Shown one piece after another: positions 17,101-24,947 of a stretch of DNA of 64,000 nt. Numbering within the stretch: the first letter of the stretch is position 1; every line of letters starts with the position of its first letter. Made by a program: the position numbers and the translations under genes. The notes under the pieces are model-generated. The model saw only the letters and a program-made list of their open reading frames with translations, searched no databases and was not told where the DNA came from. This stretch comes from JAPPLB01 sp965208945 (GTDB taxonomy: Bacteria; Acidobacteriota; Terriglobia; Bryobacterales; UBA6623), in NCBI GenBank assembly GCA_965208945.1, contig OZ242366.1:4030001-4094000 (forward strand). The letters are read 5' to 3'.

Positions 17101-17750
17101 CCGATCTCCGCCATCGTCTTCGCTACAAACGCTAGCAATTCATCGTCGCCGCTTGTTTCAGCGGCTGTTCGAGCCTCGGCCAGTTGCTTGTCAGCGGCCT
17201 CATCGTCGCTCTGATGCCGGGCGATGCGGGCCAGGCGAACGGAACACTCAGCGACTCCCGCGTGAATCCCGAACGAACGGTAGGTGTTGCGAGCCTCTTC
17301 CCATAGCGGAGCGCTGCGTTGCAGTTCGTCCGCGTCATGCAGATGAGCGGCAAACGCCCGGATCGCGTTCGCGAGGTTTATCGGATGCGACTGCCCGTTG
17401 CTCCGGTAGATGGCAAGGGCCTCCTCGTAGCAAGGCCGGGCCTGTCCCGGCCCACCCTGTTCTTGATGGACGTCGCCCAGATGGCGGATCGTATGCGCTA
17501 ATACGAGCGGCTCGGTGTCCTCCCGCATCAGTGCAACGGCTTCTTCATACGACCGCAGCGCCCCCGCAGGGTTGCCCAGCCGCCGCTCCGTCTCGCCCAG
17601 TTGCCGCAGGGCGACCGCCAACGCCTTGCCCAGGCCTGACTCCCGACAGATCTTCACCGCCGTAAGCAGGTCTCTCTTGGCGTCTGTGAAGTGCTCCTCT
17701 TGGTAGGCTTGTCGCGCTCGATTGAGCAACTCCGATGCGGGATGGGACAT
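17097..17750 (-). CDS. Tetratricopeptide-repeat protein
   Basis: A 217-residue protein made almost entirely of TPR-like helix pairs, for example LGETERRLGNPAGALRSYEEAVAL, HLGDVHQEQGGPGQARPCYEEALAIY and LARIARHQSDDEAADKQLAEA. It has no signal peptide and no enzymatic domain, so it is probably a cytosolic scaffold. It ends at a TAG inside a family A target site. It is on the same strand as galU, which lies upstream with a 92-bp gap. Confidence 0.85.
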   Translation of the reverse strand: MSHPASELLNRARQAYQEEHFTDAKRDLLTAVKICRESGLGKALAVALRQLGETERRLGNPAGALRSYEEAVALMREDTEPLVLAHTIRHLGDVHQEQGGPGQARPCYEEALAIYRSNGQSHPINLANAIRAFAAHLHDADELQRSAPLWEEARNTYRSFGIHAGVAECSVRLARIARHQSDDEAADKQLAEARTAAETSGDDELLAFVAKTMAEIG

Positions 17751-17842
17751 TACCAGTTTTTTTCTTCGCTGCCAAGGTTCACATTCGAGTCAAGTTGACG
17801 CGGCGATCGGTTGTCCTGCTTGTCGGTCTGAGGACTTCCTCG

Positions 17843-18730
17843 CTAGTCCTCTTCGGCAGCCAGCATCCCGGCCAGCCGCTCGCGCAGCCTGGGTCCATAT
17901 TTCGGGTCTGCCAAGGCAAACTCCACAAACGTCTCGAAGTAACTCGGGTAATTTCCGATGTCGTATCGTGGCTCGCCGGGCTGCAGTTTCATGCCCATTA
18001 CCCGATGTCCTGCCTCGCAAAGCATGCGGATCGCCTCGGTCAAGCCGATCTCAAGATGCCGGTCCGGCTTGAGGCGGCGAATCATATCGAAGATCACCGG
18101 CTCGAACACGTACCGCCCAACAATGGTCAGATTGCTCGGAGCATCCTCCTGCGTGGGCTTTTCGACCAGATCGCTGATGGCGAAGATGTCGCCGTCGGTT
18201 TCAGGTTTCACGACACCATAGAGGGAAACCTGCTCGCGTGACGTCGGCTCGACGGCAATGACGGCGGCCGCCTGATGGCGTTCAAGGACTTCACTCATAC
18301 GAGCGCAGACGGTCGACCGCTCCTGTAATCCAATGATCGAATCGCCGAGGGCCACGATGAAGGGGGCATGGGCGACAAAGGGCTCAGCGCACAGAATGGC
18401 GTCTCCCAGCCCGCGTTGGACGCTTTGGCGCGTGTACAGGAAGCGGGTGTTGAGGTTTTCAAACGCGAGTTCGTCGATCAGATCTTCCTTGCCGGTAGCG
18501 CTGAGCAAGGCCAGCAGGTTCGGATCGTGATCGAAGTGGTTCTCGATAGCATCCTTGCCACGCCCTGTCACGAACAGGATCTCCTGCACGCCAGAGCCGG
18601 CCAGCTCCTCGACCACATACTGCACGATCGGTTTCTTCGCGACCGGCAGCATTTCTTTAGGTTGGGACTTCGTCGCCGGTAGCAGGCGCGTGCCCAACCC
18701 CGCCACCGGCACAACTGCATTCTTGATCAA
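17843..18730 (-). CDS. galU: UTP--glucose-1-phosphate uridylyltransferase
   Basis: GalU makes UDP-glucose from UTP and glucose 1-phosphate. The nucleotide-binding motif GLGTRLLPATKSQPKEMLPV is at the N-terminus, followed by KPIVQYVVEELAGSG, the FLYTRQSVQRGLGDAIL segment and the metal-site region FIVALGDSIIG. The start is read as TTG at 18730 because the family begins with IKNAVVPVAG and GAGGAAA lies 8 bases upstream; no ATG is available in frame between that TTG and the conserved region. This gives 295 residues, the usual length. The C-terminus (ERLAGMLAAEED) is normal. Confidence 0.95.
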   Translation of the reverse strand: MIKNAVVPVAGLGTRLLPATKSQPKEMLPVAKKPIVQYVVEELAGSGVQEILFVTGRGKDAIENHFDHDPNLLALLSATGKEDLIDELAFENLNTRFLYTRQSVQRGLGDAILCAEPFVAHAPFIVALGDSIIGLQERSTVCARMSEVLERHQAAAVIAVEPTSREQVSLYGVVKPETDGDIFAISDLVEKPTQEDAPSNLTIVGRYVFEPVIFDMIRRLKPDRHLEIGLTEAIRMLCEAGHRVMGMKLQPGEPRYDIGNYPSYFETFVEFALADPKYGPRLRERLAGMLAAEED

Positions 18731-18814
18731 CGTGGCGTTTCCTCGAAGGAGCGTCTTCCCACGATACCAACTCGAGTGGGCGGGGTTGGACAATTGGCTT
18801 CGGAGGAACGACCA

Positions 18815-18888
18815 GCCTGTATCTTTCTCACCAGATGACGGCCGGAGCACGCACTTCGCCTCGCCTCATGGTGAGAAATGCAGTCTAG
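18815..18888. repeat. Internally deleted family A element, 74 bp
   Basis: The left end (diverged, TTTCTCACCAGATGACGGCCGGAGCACGC) passes directly into the right end (ACTTCGCCTCGCC...GGTGAGAAATGCAG). The junction falls at CACGC, which occurs both in the left arm (AGCACGC) and in the right arm (CTCACGC), consistent with deletion between short direct repeats. The right CTAG (18885-18888) contains the stop codon of the neighbouring gene. Confidence 0.75.
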
Positions 18889-20054
18889 AAAGGCTGAGAC
18901 GCATCGAGCGTCATGGATCGCCCGGAAAGCTCATCCCGAATATGCAGTTTGCCGGCCTTGAGTTCGATGTCGCTGACGCCGGCGAAACCATCAGGCGTAC
19001 GTGTCCAGAACATCAGGAAGCTCGTCTCGATGGTTGCGTTCGCGGGCAGCCAGCGATAGAGCAGCTCACCGAATATTCTGTTGTCGGTGATGACGGTGCG
19101 CCGCGGAAGATCGAACGCCTGGGTTCCGAATTCGAGACCCCGGGCCATCATGCCTTGCGGCGGATAGCTTTCCCAGATTTGCAGCCAGGGAAATTCCGAC
19201 GTCTTGAACACGTAGCCCAGCAGCAGGCGCTTTTCCGGATGCAAGGCCGTCACGAAGGCGTGATCTCTTGCGGTCATCAAGTGGCCGGTGTGGTCGAGGG
19301 AATGGGAAGGTTTTGGCGCCGCGCGCAGGTCGACTTTCCCGCCTTTCAGCGTTGGGGCCATCGGCCACTCGAATTCGGCCGCGGAAGCCAGGCGGTATCT
19401 CCAGGGCCGCTTGCCCTCGCGGTGGGGACGTGTAAGCGCGCGGTTCGGGGACATATCGACGACAGTGACGCCCCGCTCGAGAAACGGCGAACCGATCGTC
19501 GCGTGCTCGGCCCAACAGATCGGCCGATCGAACGCCAACAGACTCCGCAGCTTGCTGCGGACGTAGACCACGTTCTCCCCATCAACCATCTCGATAGTGC
19601 GGGACAGAACTTCATGGACCCGAGGAAGCTGAACCGCCTGCGTGATGCTGGCCACACCGCCCTGCTTGGACGATGACTGCTTCACCCAGGGAAGCGTGTG
19701 AGCTTCGCCATGTCCCGGCAGGCCGGCGGCCCGCTCTGTTGGCGAGACCGGACCGAACCCGTCGACGCAAACGAAATGCCCGACGGAACCGCCCTTACGG
19801 ATAGGTTTTCCGGCCTCGATGTCCGCCCGGAATGAATCCCACATGGGATTCATCTTCTCCGCGTCGCCCTTGAGGACAAGACTGACCATCGCTCCGCCGA
19901 GCGGGAGAATCTTGAGCTCGATCTTGTCGTTGGACATGACGAGGGCGGGTTGGCCGTGGAAGTCGCCGTCCGTCAGGTATTCGGGCGGAGCGGCGAGGAT
20001 CGTTGCGGCGAACGACAACGCGGGCGCCAGAGCAAATCGAAGGGAACGCAGCAT
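18885..20054 (-). CDS. Secreted aldose-1-epimerase/DUF4432-like protein
   Basis: A 389-residue protein with signal peptide (FALAPALSFAATILAAPP). Its layout suggests a galactose-mutarotase-like beta-sandwich: IELKILPLGGAMVSLVLKG at the start, WAEHATIGSPFLERGVTVVDMS in the middle and FPWLQIWESYPPQGMMARGLEFGTQAFDLPRRTV later. Sequence landmarks alone do not fix an enzyme activity. The start is set at ATG 20054 by the signal peptide; the longer open frame upstream has no conserved character. A TATAAT hexamer lies about 10 bases before the ATG (reverse strand) but without a clear -35. The stop TAG lies in the CTAG of a 74-bp family A derivative. Confidence 0.65.
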   Translation of the reverse strand: MLRSLRFALAPALSFAATILAAPPEYLTDGDFHGQPALVMSNDKIELKILPLGGAMVSLVLKGDAEKMNPMWDSFRADIEAGKPIRKGGSVGHFVCVDGFGPVSPTERAAGLPGHGEAHTLPWVKQSSSKQGGVASITQAVQLPRVHEVLSRTIEMVDGENVVYVRSKLRSLLAFDRPICWAEHATIGSPFLERGVTVVDMSPNRALTRPHREGKRPWRYRLASAAEFEWPMAPTLKGGKVDLRAAPKPSHSLDHTGHLMTARDHAFVTALHPEKRLLLGYVFKTSEFPWLQIWESYPPQGMMARGLEFGTQAFDLPRRTVITDNRIFGELLYRWLPANATIETSFLMFWTRTPDGFAGVSDIELKAGKLHIRDELSGRSMTLDASQPF

Positions 20055-20411
20055 GATCCTCGGATTATACGTCGAGGTACACCGGAAGCCGGACCGTGCG
20101 CCATGATGCCCTCGTCCGGAGAGAACTCCCGGTTCCGAACCCTGGAAGATTCCGACTGGTTGAATCGTTGTGCGAAGACTGCCGTTTCGCCGGATGCAGA
20201 GCCGAATCAAATGTTCTGTTCCCCCCTTCGACGGAGGTAACACCGTCCTGGGATCGCAGGTTCGTTGCGGGCGGCTTGGTGCATCCTCACAGAGCCAAGC
20301 ATCGAAAAATGACCGAGTGCGCCGCCTGAGCATGCTTGCGCAATACAGCGAAGCGTTCCGATGATAGGTGCAGGCTGCGGGGAATGCGAACGACAAGCTG
20401 AGGAGGAAAAG

Positions 20412-20795
20412 ATGATCAAAGGCGTTCACACGATGTTTTACACTTCCGACGCCGAGGCATTGCGGTTGTTCCTGCGCGACAAGCTGGGTTTTCCGGCGAC
20501 GGATGTCGGAGAGGGGTGGCTGATCTTCGACTTGCCGGATGCCGAGATGGGTTGTCATCCCATGGAGACCGGCTCGCCATCGGGGACGCACTATATTTCC
20601 TTCTACTGCGACGACATCCATAAAACCGTTGAGGAACTCGAACAGAAGGGTGTCGAGTTCATCGGTGAAATCACCGACGCCGGCTACGGTCTTGCGACTC
20701 GGTTCAAGATGCCGGGGAACTTCTCGGTGGAACTCTACCAGCCCCGCTACACGCGAGAACCTCACCGGTCCGGCGATGAGAGTTCCTCTTCATAG
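20412..20795 (+). CDS. VOC-family (glyoxalase/bleomycin-resistance fold) protein
   Basis: A 127-residue protein with one vicinal-oxygen-chelate module: FYTSDAEALRLFLRDKLGF at the start, HYISFYCDDIHKTVEELEQKGVEF in the middle and RFKMPGNFSVELYQPRY at the end. Potential metal ligands are limited to H and E in these strands. The ATG at 20412 has an excellent Shine-Dalgarno (GAGGAGGAAA). The substrate is unknown. A family A element starts 5 bases after the stop. Confidence 0.88.
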   Translation: MIKGVHTMFYTSDAEALRLFLRDKLGFPATDVGEGWLIFDLPDAEMGCHPMETGSPSGTHYISFYCDDIHKTVEELEQKGVEFIGEITDAGYGLATRFKMPGNFSVELYQPRYTREPHRSGDESSSS

Positions 20796-20800
20796 CGGCT

Positions 20801-21009
20801 CTAGCCTGCATTTCTCACCACCCGACGGTCGAAGCACACGATACGACCGCCAGGGCTTCGTTACGCTTGCTTGCCGTGCTCGACGTACTGTTCAAGTACG
20901 CCTGCGCGCGCCAAGCGGCTCGCGCCTTTTTCCTCCGCCCGGCTTGCGCCTAGTCCTGACGGCCCTCTCACCCACTTCGCCTCGCCGCGTGGTGAGAAAT
21001 GCAGGCTAG
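20801..21009. repeat. Family A element, long form, CTAG/CTAG
   Basis: A 209-bp copy, nearly identical to the consensus, with CTAG at 20801-20804 and 21006-21009. It carries the long-form T-rich insert. It follows the VOC gene but does not supply its stop codon. Confidence 0.93.
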
Positions 21010-21294
21010 CGGAGCGGAGGTGGAATGCAGGCGCGGAAGTGGCTGTGGCGAAACGATTTCGAGAGTTGCGGATGGCCTTGCGCTTGGCAGCATCCGGATG
21101 GGGCGTCACGGGGGTGTCATGGCGGTCGACTGGCTGCGGGGGACTGACCTCCGACTGCAGGCGCGCGGTGGAGGCCACCGCGTTCGACTGGATCGCCTCG
21201 CACAGTTCGATCGCGGAGTCAGAGTGTGCTGCTGCTCGTCCCGCCAGCCCGCTGAGGTATGTAGCGAAGGCCGCTTCCGAGTGCTGTCGCCTGA

Positions 21295-21323
21295 TTGACG
21301 ACTATGGGTGCTTTTGATATAAC
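21295..21323 (+). promoter_or_regulatory. Sigma-70-type promoter for the metal island
   Basis: TTGACG (21295-21300) and TATAAC (21318-21323) are separated by exactly 17 bases, each one mismatch from consensus. The predicted transcript would begin near 21330, about 65 bases before the small secreted-protein gene at 21394, and could run into the receptor gene. Between 21010 and 21294 no gene is recognisable. Confidence 0.6.
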
Positions 21324-21393
21324 GGGGGCTAAGTTCTATGCCTGCACCGCTCCTGCGCTTCGTCAAGCCTGAGCCGAAACCGGACATGGTTCC

Positions 21394-21681
21394 ATGAAGA
21401 CCGGGCTCATCGGTTTTGCCTTACGGCTGCCGGCGGCGGTTGCGATCTTCGCACTCCTGGTTGTCACCACGGCCGCGGTAACCCCTGGTCTGTTCCACGG
21501 TGACGATCTGGACCACTGTTGTGAGTTCTGTCACCTCGGTCACCTTCCCCTACTGAAGCCGGGCGAGGGCGTCACTTATCAGGGGCCGCCGAGCTTGGCT
21601 GTCCCATTCCGAATCGAAGCAGCTCGGCAGCAGAGCCATTCCTCTCCGAGCGTCCGCCACTCACGCGGTCCTCCCGCCTAG
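21394..21681 (+). CDS. Small secreted His/Cys protein (DUF2946-like)
   Basis: A 95-residue protein with a hydrophobic export segment (residues about 10-30), then a compact HCCEFCHLGHLP motif and a C-terminal tail ending RGPPA. The layout (signal, short His/Cys metal-like site, tail with R-x-PP) resembles the small DUF2946-type proteins that occur beside copper or zinc genes. It is preceded by a good promoter and followed by a zinc-receptor-like gene. The family assignment is tentative. A periplasmic metal-binding role is inference. Confidence 0.6.
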   Translation: MKTGLIGFALRLPAAVAIFALLVVTTAAVTPGLFHGDDLDHCCEFCHLGHLPLLKPGEGVTYQGPPSLAVPFRIEAARQQSHSSPSVRHSRGPPA

Positions 21682-21699
21682 ACTCTCCTCTTCCAACCT

Positions 21700-21782
21700 C
21701 AAGGGTCCCTTGAAAGTCAGGTGGCCCTTGTCCTAGCCGGATTGCCACCCGCTGGCTATCCGGGCGCTGGCTCCCCGCCAGC
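21700..21782 (+). promoter_or_regulatory. Structured leader before the receptor gene
   Basis: Between the small gene and the receptor lie a 13-base palindrome CAAGGGTCCCTTG (21700-21712), an inverted pair GGTGGC/GCCACC (21720-21725 and 21744-21749) and a tight hairpin GCTGGC-TCCCC-GCCAGC (21766-21782). No known riboswitch class was recognised. They could be a metal-regulator operator or an attenuating structure; the evidence is only the symmetry. Confidence 0.3.
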
Positions 21783-21896
21783 TCTGGCAACACGGGAAGG
21801 GCTTCCCCGTTGACTTCATTGAAGTTGTTCTGTTGCAACCGGCCACCAGTCCAGGCGTTCTTCAATACAAAAAATTACAAGAGGAGAGGATTTATC

Positions 21897-24425
21897 ATGC
21901 TGTGGAATTCTTACGCGCGTTGCTTGTTGCTGACCGCCTTGTTGGCGTCGCTTGTTCCGACGGCCCGAGGTCAGCAAAGTGGGCAGATCTCGGGAAAGGT
22001 CTCGATGAAGGAGACGGGCGGGCCGCTCCACGGAGCGAGCGTCTTGATTGTCGAGCTGGGACGAAGCACCCTCAGCGATGACGATGGCTCGTATGAATTC
22101 GATCGCGTCCCCGCAGGCAGTTATCACGTGGTCGCCCATCTGGAAGGTATCTTCACCGAAGGGGCCAGTCTCGTAACGGTTGCAGAGGGGGGCACAGCGA
22201 CCGCCGATTTTTTATTGGAGCTGGCGACCGTACGTGATGAGATCACGGTTACGGCCGGCGAGAAAACCGAGACCGCTTTCGAAGCATTTCAAAGTGTCGA
22301 ATCGGTAGGTGCGCTGGAACTTGCGGGCACCCCCGATGTCTCACTGGGCGAGATGCTTGACCACAGGGTCGGGACCGGCATTGCGAAGCGCGGTTTCGGA
22401 CCGGGAGCGGCCAGGCCGATTATCCGCGGTTTTGACGGCGACCGCGTGCTCATCATGCAAGACGGCATTCGGACCGGGACGTTGTCATCGCAGTCGGGAG
22501 ACCACGGCGAACTCATCAACACCACCCAACTCGAACGGCTGGAGGTCGTCAAGGGTCCGGCCACGCTGTTGTACAGCGGCAACGCGATGGGCGGCACGGT
22601 GAATGCCGTGAGCCGGCACCATGATATGCACAATCACGCGCATCAGGGATTGAGAGGCTACCTCCTGGGTTCGGCAGGGACCAACAACAGCCTGGGTGGA
22701 GCGAGCGCCGGTTTCGAATACGGGATCGGGAAATGGATGCTGTGGGGACAGAGCGGCGGGGTACGCAGCAGCGACTATACGGCGCCGCTTCAGGGCGAGA
22801 TCTACAACAGCCGTACCCGCACCGCCAACGGAGGTGGGGGTTTTGGCTGGTATGGACGCAAGACGTTCTTCAGCTTGGAGGGCAGGTACTCCGAGGGTTC
22901 CTATGGCGTGCCGTTCGTTCAGGATTTCCATGGTCACCATGAGGACGAGCACGAAGACGAGCATGACGAAGAGCATGACGAAGATGAAGATCACGACGAA
23001 GATCACGACGAAGAGGAGGAAGGCGAACATCACGAAGATGATGAAGACGAAGATCACGATCACGAAGGCGAAGAACATGAAGAGGATGAGCACGCACACG
23101 AGGAGGAACTCGATCGTGTTTCACTGGACTCCGTTCTTACGCACTTTCGCTTCAACTGGGGCCTGAAGGATCTCGGCGGGGCCATCGACAGTTTCACGCT
23201 GAAGCTTGCTTACACCGACTGGAAGCACGACGAGGTCGAGTTTTTCGAAGACGGCGATTCCGTGATCGGTACGACGTTCCAACAGCAGCAGGTCATCTAC
23301 AGAGGGGTCTTCGAGCAAGGCCGTGTCGGGAAGTGGGGTGGCCGTTTCGGTTTCTGGGGAATTGATCGCGATTACGAGGCCGCCGGAGAGGAGGCCCTTT
23401 CGCCGCCGGTCAGCCAGTCCGGCTTTGCGGTCTTCGCTCTGGAAGAAGTGGACTTTGAAAGGGTGAAGTTTCAGTTTGGCGGCAGGCTGGAAACCCAGAA
23501 GTACAGGCCGGCATACTCAGAACGTGGAATGGGCGAAGGCGAGGGTCATGATCATGATCATGAGGAGGAAGAACACGAAGAAGAGGGTCATGGTCATGAA
23601 GAAGAGGGTCATGGTCATGAGGAGGAAGAGGAACACCATCACGAGCCGGCTGATGCGATTCAGCGGACTCTGACAGGGGCCTCGGTATCCGCGGGCGTTC
23701 ACGCTGATACGTGGAAGGGCGGCGTGTTCGTGATGAACTACGCGCACTCATATCGCGCCCCGGCTCTGGAAGAACTCTACAATTTTGGACCGCACGCAGG
23801 CACCCTGTCGTTTGAAATCGGTGATCCGCGGCTCGAAGCGGAAACGGGCAACGGTATGGACTTCTCCCTTCGCCACAACGCAGGCCGTGTACGGGGAGAG
23901 TTCAACGTTTTCTATTACGATTTCGACAATTTCATCTTTCCTTTCGCACCCGGTGAAGTGGAAGGCGGTCTGCCGGTGATCGAGTTTACCCAGCTCGATG
24001 CTCGATTCGTGGGAACCGAGGCCGGTCTGGATGTCGCGCTTCATCCCAACCTATGGCTGAATCTGGGCGCGGACTTCGTCGATGCCCAGGAAACGGTCAG
24101 GAACACTCCTCTGCCCCGCATACCTCCGTTGCGCGGCAAGATCGGTGTCGACGTCGACTACGGTGGCTTCCGCTTGACACCGCAACTGATCCTCGCGAGC
24201 CAGCAGGATCAGACCTTTACCGGAGAAACGCGCACTCCCGGCTATGCCGTTGTGAACCTGAAAGCTTCCTATACGATTGCCCGGCAGCACCTGGTGCATC
24301 AATTCGCTGTGAATGTCTTCAACATCGGGGACCGCCTTTACCGCAACCACTCGTCGTATATCAAGGATCTTGCACCGGAAATCGGCCGTGGTGTGCGGTT
24401 CACCTACACCATGCGTTTCTTCTAG
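21897..24425 (+). CDS. TonB-dependent receptor, ZnuD-like, with His/Asp/Glu-rich loops
   Basis: An 842-residue outer-membrane receptor. After the signal peptide comes a carboxypeptidase-regulatory-like beta domain (GQISGKVSMKETGGPLHGASVLIV), then the plug (RPIIRGFDGDRVLIMQDGIRTG, LERLEVVKGPATLLYSGNAMGG) and a barrel that ends GVRFTYTMRFF. Two long loops of almost pure His, Asp and Glu (about residues 345-405 and 545-585) match the zinc-capturing loops of ZnuD-type receptors, but the first is unusually long. A strong Shine-Dalgarno (AGAGGAGAGGA) selects the ATG at 21897. Context with a small His/Cys protein and a Cu/Zn-type permease supports metal transport; zinc is the most likely ion. Confidence 0.9.
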   Translation: MLWNSYARCLLLTALLASLVPTARGQQSGQISGKVSMKETGGPLHGASVLIVELGRSTLSDDDGSYEFDRVPAGSYHVVAHLEGIFTEGASLVTVAEGGTATADFLLELATVRDEITVTAGEKTETAFEAFQSVESVGALELAGTPDVSLGEMLDHRVGTGIAKRGFGPGAARPIIRGFDGDRVLIMQDGIRTGTLSSQSGDHGELINTTQLERLEVVKGPATLLYSGNAMGGTVNAVSRHHDMHNHAHQGLRGYLLGSAGTNNSLGGASAGFEYGIGKWMLWGQSGGVRSSDYTAPLQGEIYNSRTRTANGGGGFGWYGRKTFFSLEGRYSEGSYGVPFVQDFHGHHEDEHEDEHDEEHDEDEDHDEDHDEEEEGEHHEDDEDEDHDHEGEEHEEDEHAHEEELDRVSLDSVLTHFRFNWGLKDLGGAIDSFTLKLAYTDWKHDEVEFFEDGDSVIGTTFQQQQVIYRGVFEQGRVGKWGGRFGFWGIDRDYEAAGEEALSPPVSQSGFAVFALEEVDFERVKFQFGGRLETQKYRPAYSERGMGEGEGHDHDHEEEEHEEEGHGHEEEGHGHEEEEEHHHEPADAIQRTLTGASVSAGVHADTWKGGVFVMNYAHSYRAPALEELYNFGPHAGTLSFEIGDPRLEAETGNGMDFSLRHNAGRVRGEFNVFYYDFDNFIFPFAPGEVEGGLPVIEFTQLDARFVGTEAGLDVALHPNLWLNLGADFVDAQETVRNTPLPRIPPLRGKIGVDVDYGGFRLTPQLILASQQDQTFTGETRTPGYAVVNLKASYTIARQHLVHQFAVNVFNIGDRLYRNHSSYIKDLAPEIGRGVRFTYTMRFF

Positions 24426-24442
24426 AGGATTGCCCGATCCTG

Positions 24443-24481
24443 CCTGGCCGGGCACGACTGAGGTACGCATGCCCGGCCAGG
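24443..24481 (+). terminator. Strong stem-loop after the receptor gene
   Basis: A perfect 12-bp inverted repeat, CCTGGCCGGGCA (24443-24454) and TGCCCGGCCAGG (24470-24481), with a 15-base loop, begins 17 bases after the receptor stop codon. No U-rich tail follows, so it may be a non-canonical terminator or an mRNA 3'-end stabiliser. Confidence 0.65.
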
Positions 24482-24647
24482 ATGCAGGGCAGTGTTTCAA
24501 CAAGTCACTCCGCCGGAGGTCGACATGCTCGGACTATCGGAAGTTGACCCGCGCGATCAAGGCTCTCCATATCGTTAGAGGTTTTCCTGTCATGTTGTTC
24601 GACGGGTAAGGACCTCCAGCTGGCAGTCGGCCGTCAGGGCGAGGCCC

Positions 24648-24737
24648 CTACATCCAGATCCCGAGCCCTGCCATGCAGGTGAGGCCAACGAGAATCGCAA
24701 CGAACTTGAATATGCGGTCCGTATCCTCTGACGGCAT
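24648..24737 (-). CDS. Candidate 29-residue single-helix membrane peptide
   Basis: A short frame (ATG at 24737, TAG at 24648) encodes MPSEDTDRIFKF followed by a hydrophobic run VAILVGLTCMAGLGIWM. GGAGG lies about 11 bases upstream, slightly far. The charged N-terminus plus one membrane helix is typical of real small membrane proteins, but a frame this short can arise by chance. It lies between the receptor terminator and a family B fragment. It may be unrelated to the metal genes. Confidence 0.3.
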   Translation of the reverse strand: MPSEDTDRIFKFVAILVGLTCMAGLGIWM

Positions 24738-24757
24738 CGGTACGTCGTCCTCCCCGA

Positions 24758-24947
24758 TCAACGTGCTGCGTAAAGGGGGAAGGCAGCCGAGCGGGAGTGG
24801 CGCGTAACCCTTTGGGCGACGGACATTTGCAGTCGTCGGCTTTGTCGTTCATCGGAGGAGATCACCCGGATCGGAGATCCTCCTCACTCCGCGCCGAGGA
24901 AGAGCAGGAGCCCGTCGCGCCTTCCACGGGACTTTGACCACGGACTG
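24758..24947. repeat. Family B fragment (right part)
   Basis: About 190 bp match the right two-thirds of the intact family B copy: the AGTGGCGCGTAACCC segment, the GTCGGCTTTGTCGTTC segment, the GGAGGAGATCACCCGGATC/CCTCCTCACTCC hairpin and the right end ACTTTGACCACGGACTG. The left end is missing. The permease TAG stop (24948-24950) directly abuts it. Confidence 0.75.

Noticed and set aside
18731..18850. Longer N-terminus of galU
   Set aside because: The extra codons run through the family A derivative and have no similarity to GalU; the TTG at 18730 with GAGGAAA fits the family start.
21700..21896. Cobalamin riboswitch before the TonB receptor
   Set aside because: The B12-box sequence and the expected multi-helix layout were not found; the receptor's His-rich loops point to a metal rather than cobalamin.
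22485..23099. Minus-strand frame with a hydrophobic run rich in Val, Phe and Ile, resembling a membrane protein
   Set aside because: It is the complement of the His/Asp/Glu codons in the receptor loops, so the apparent membrane helices are an artefact.
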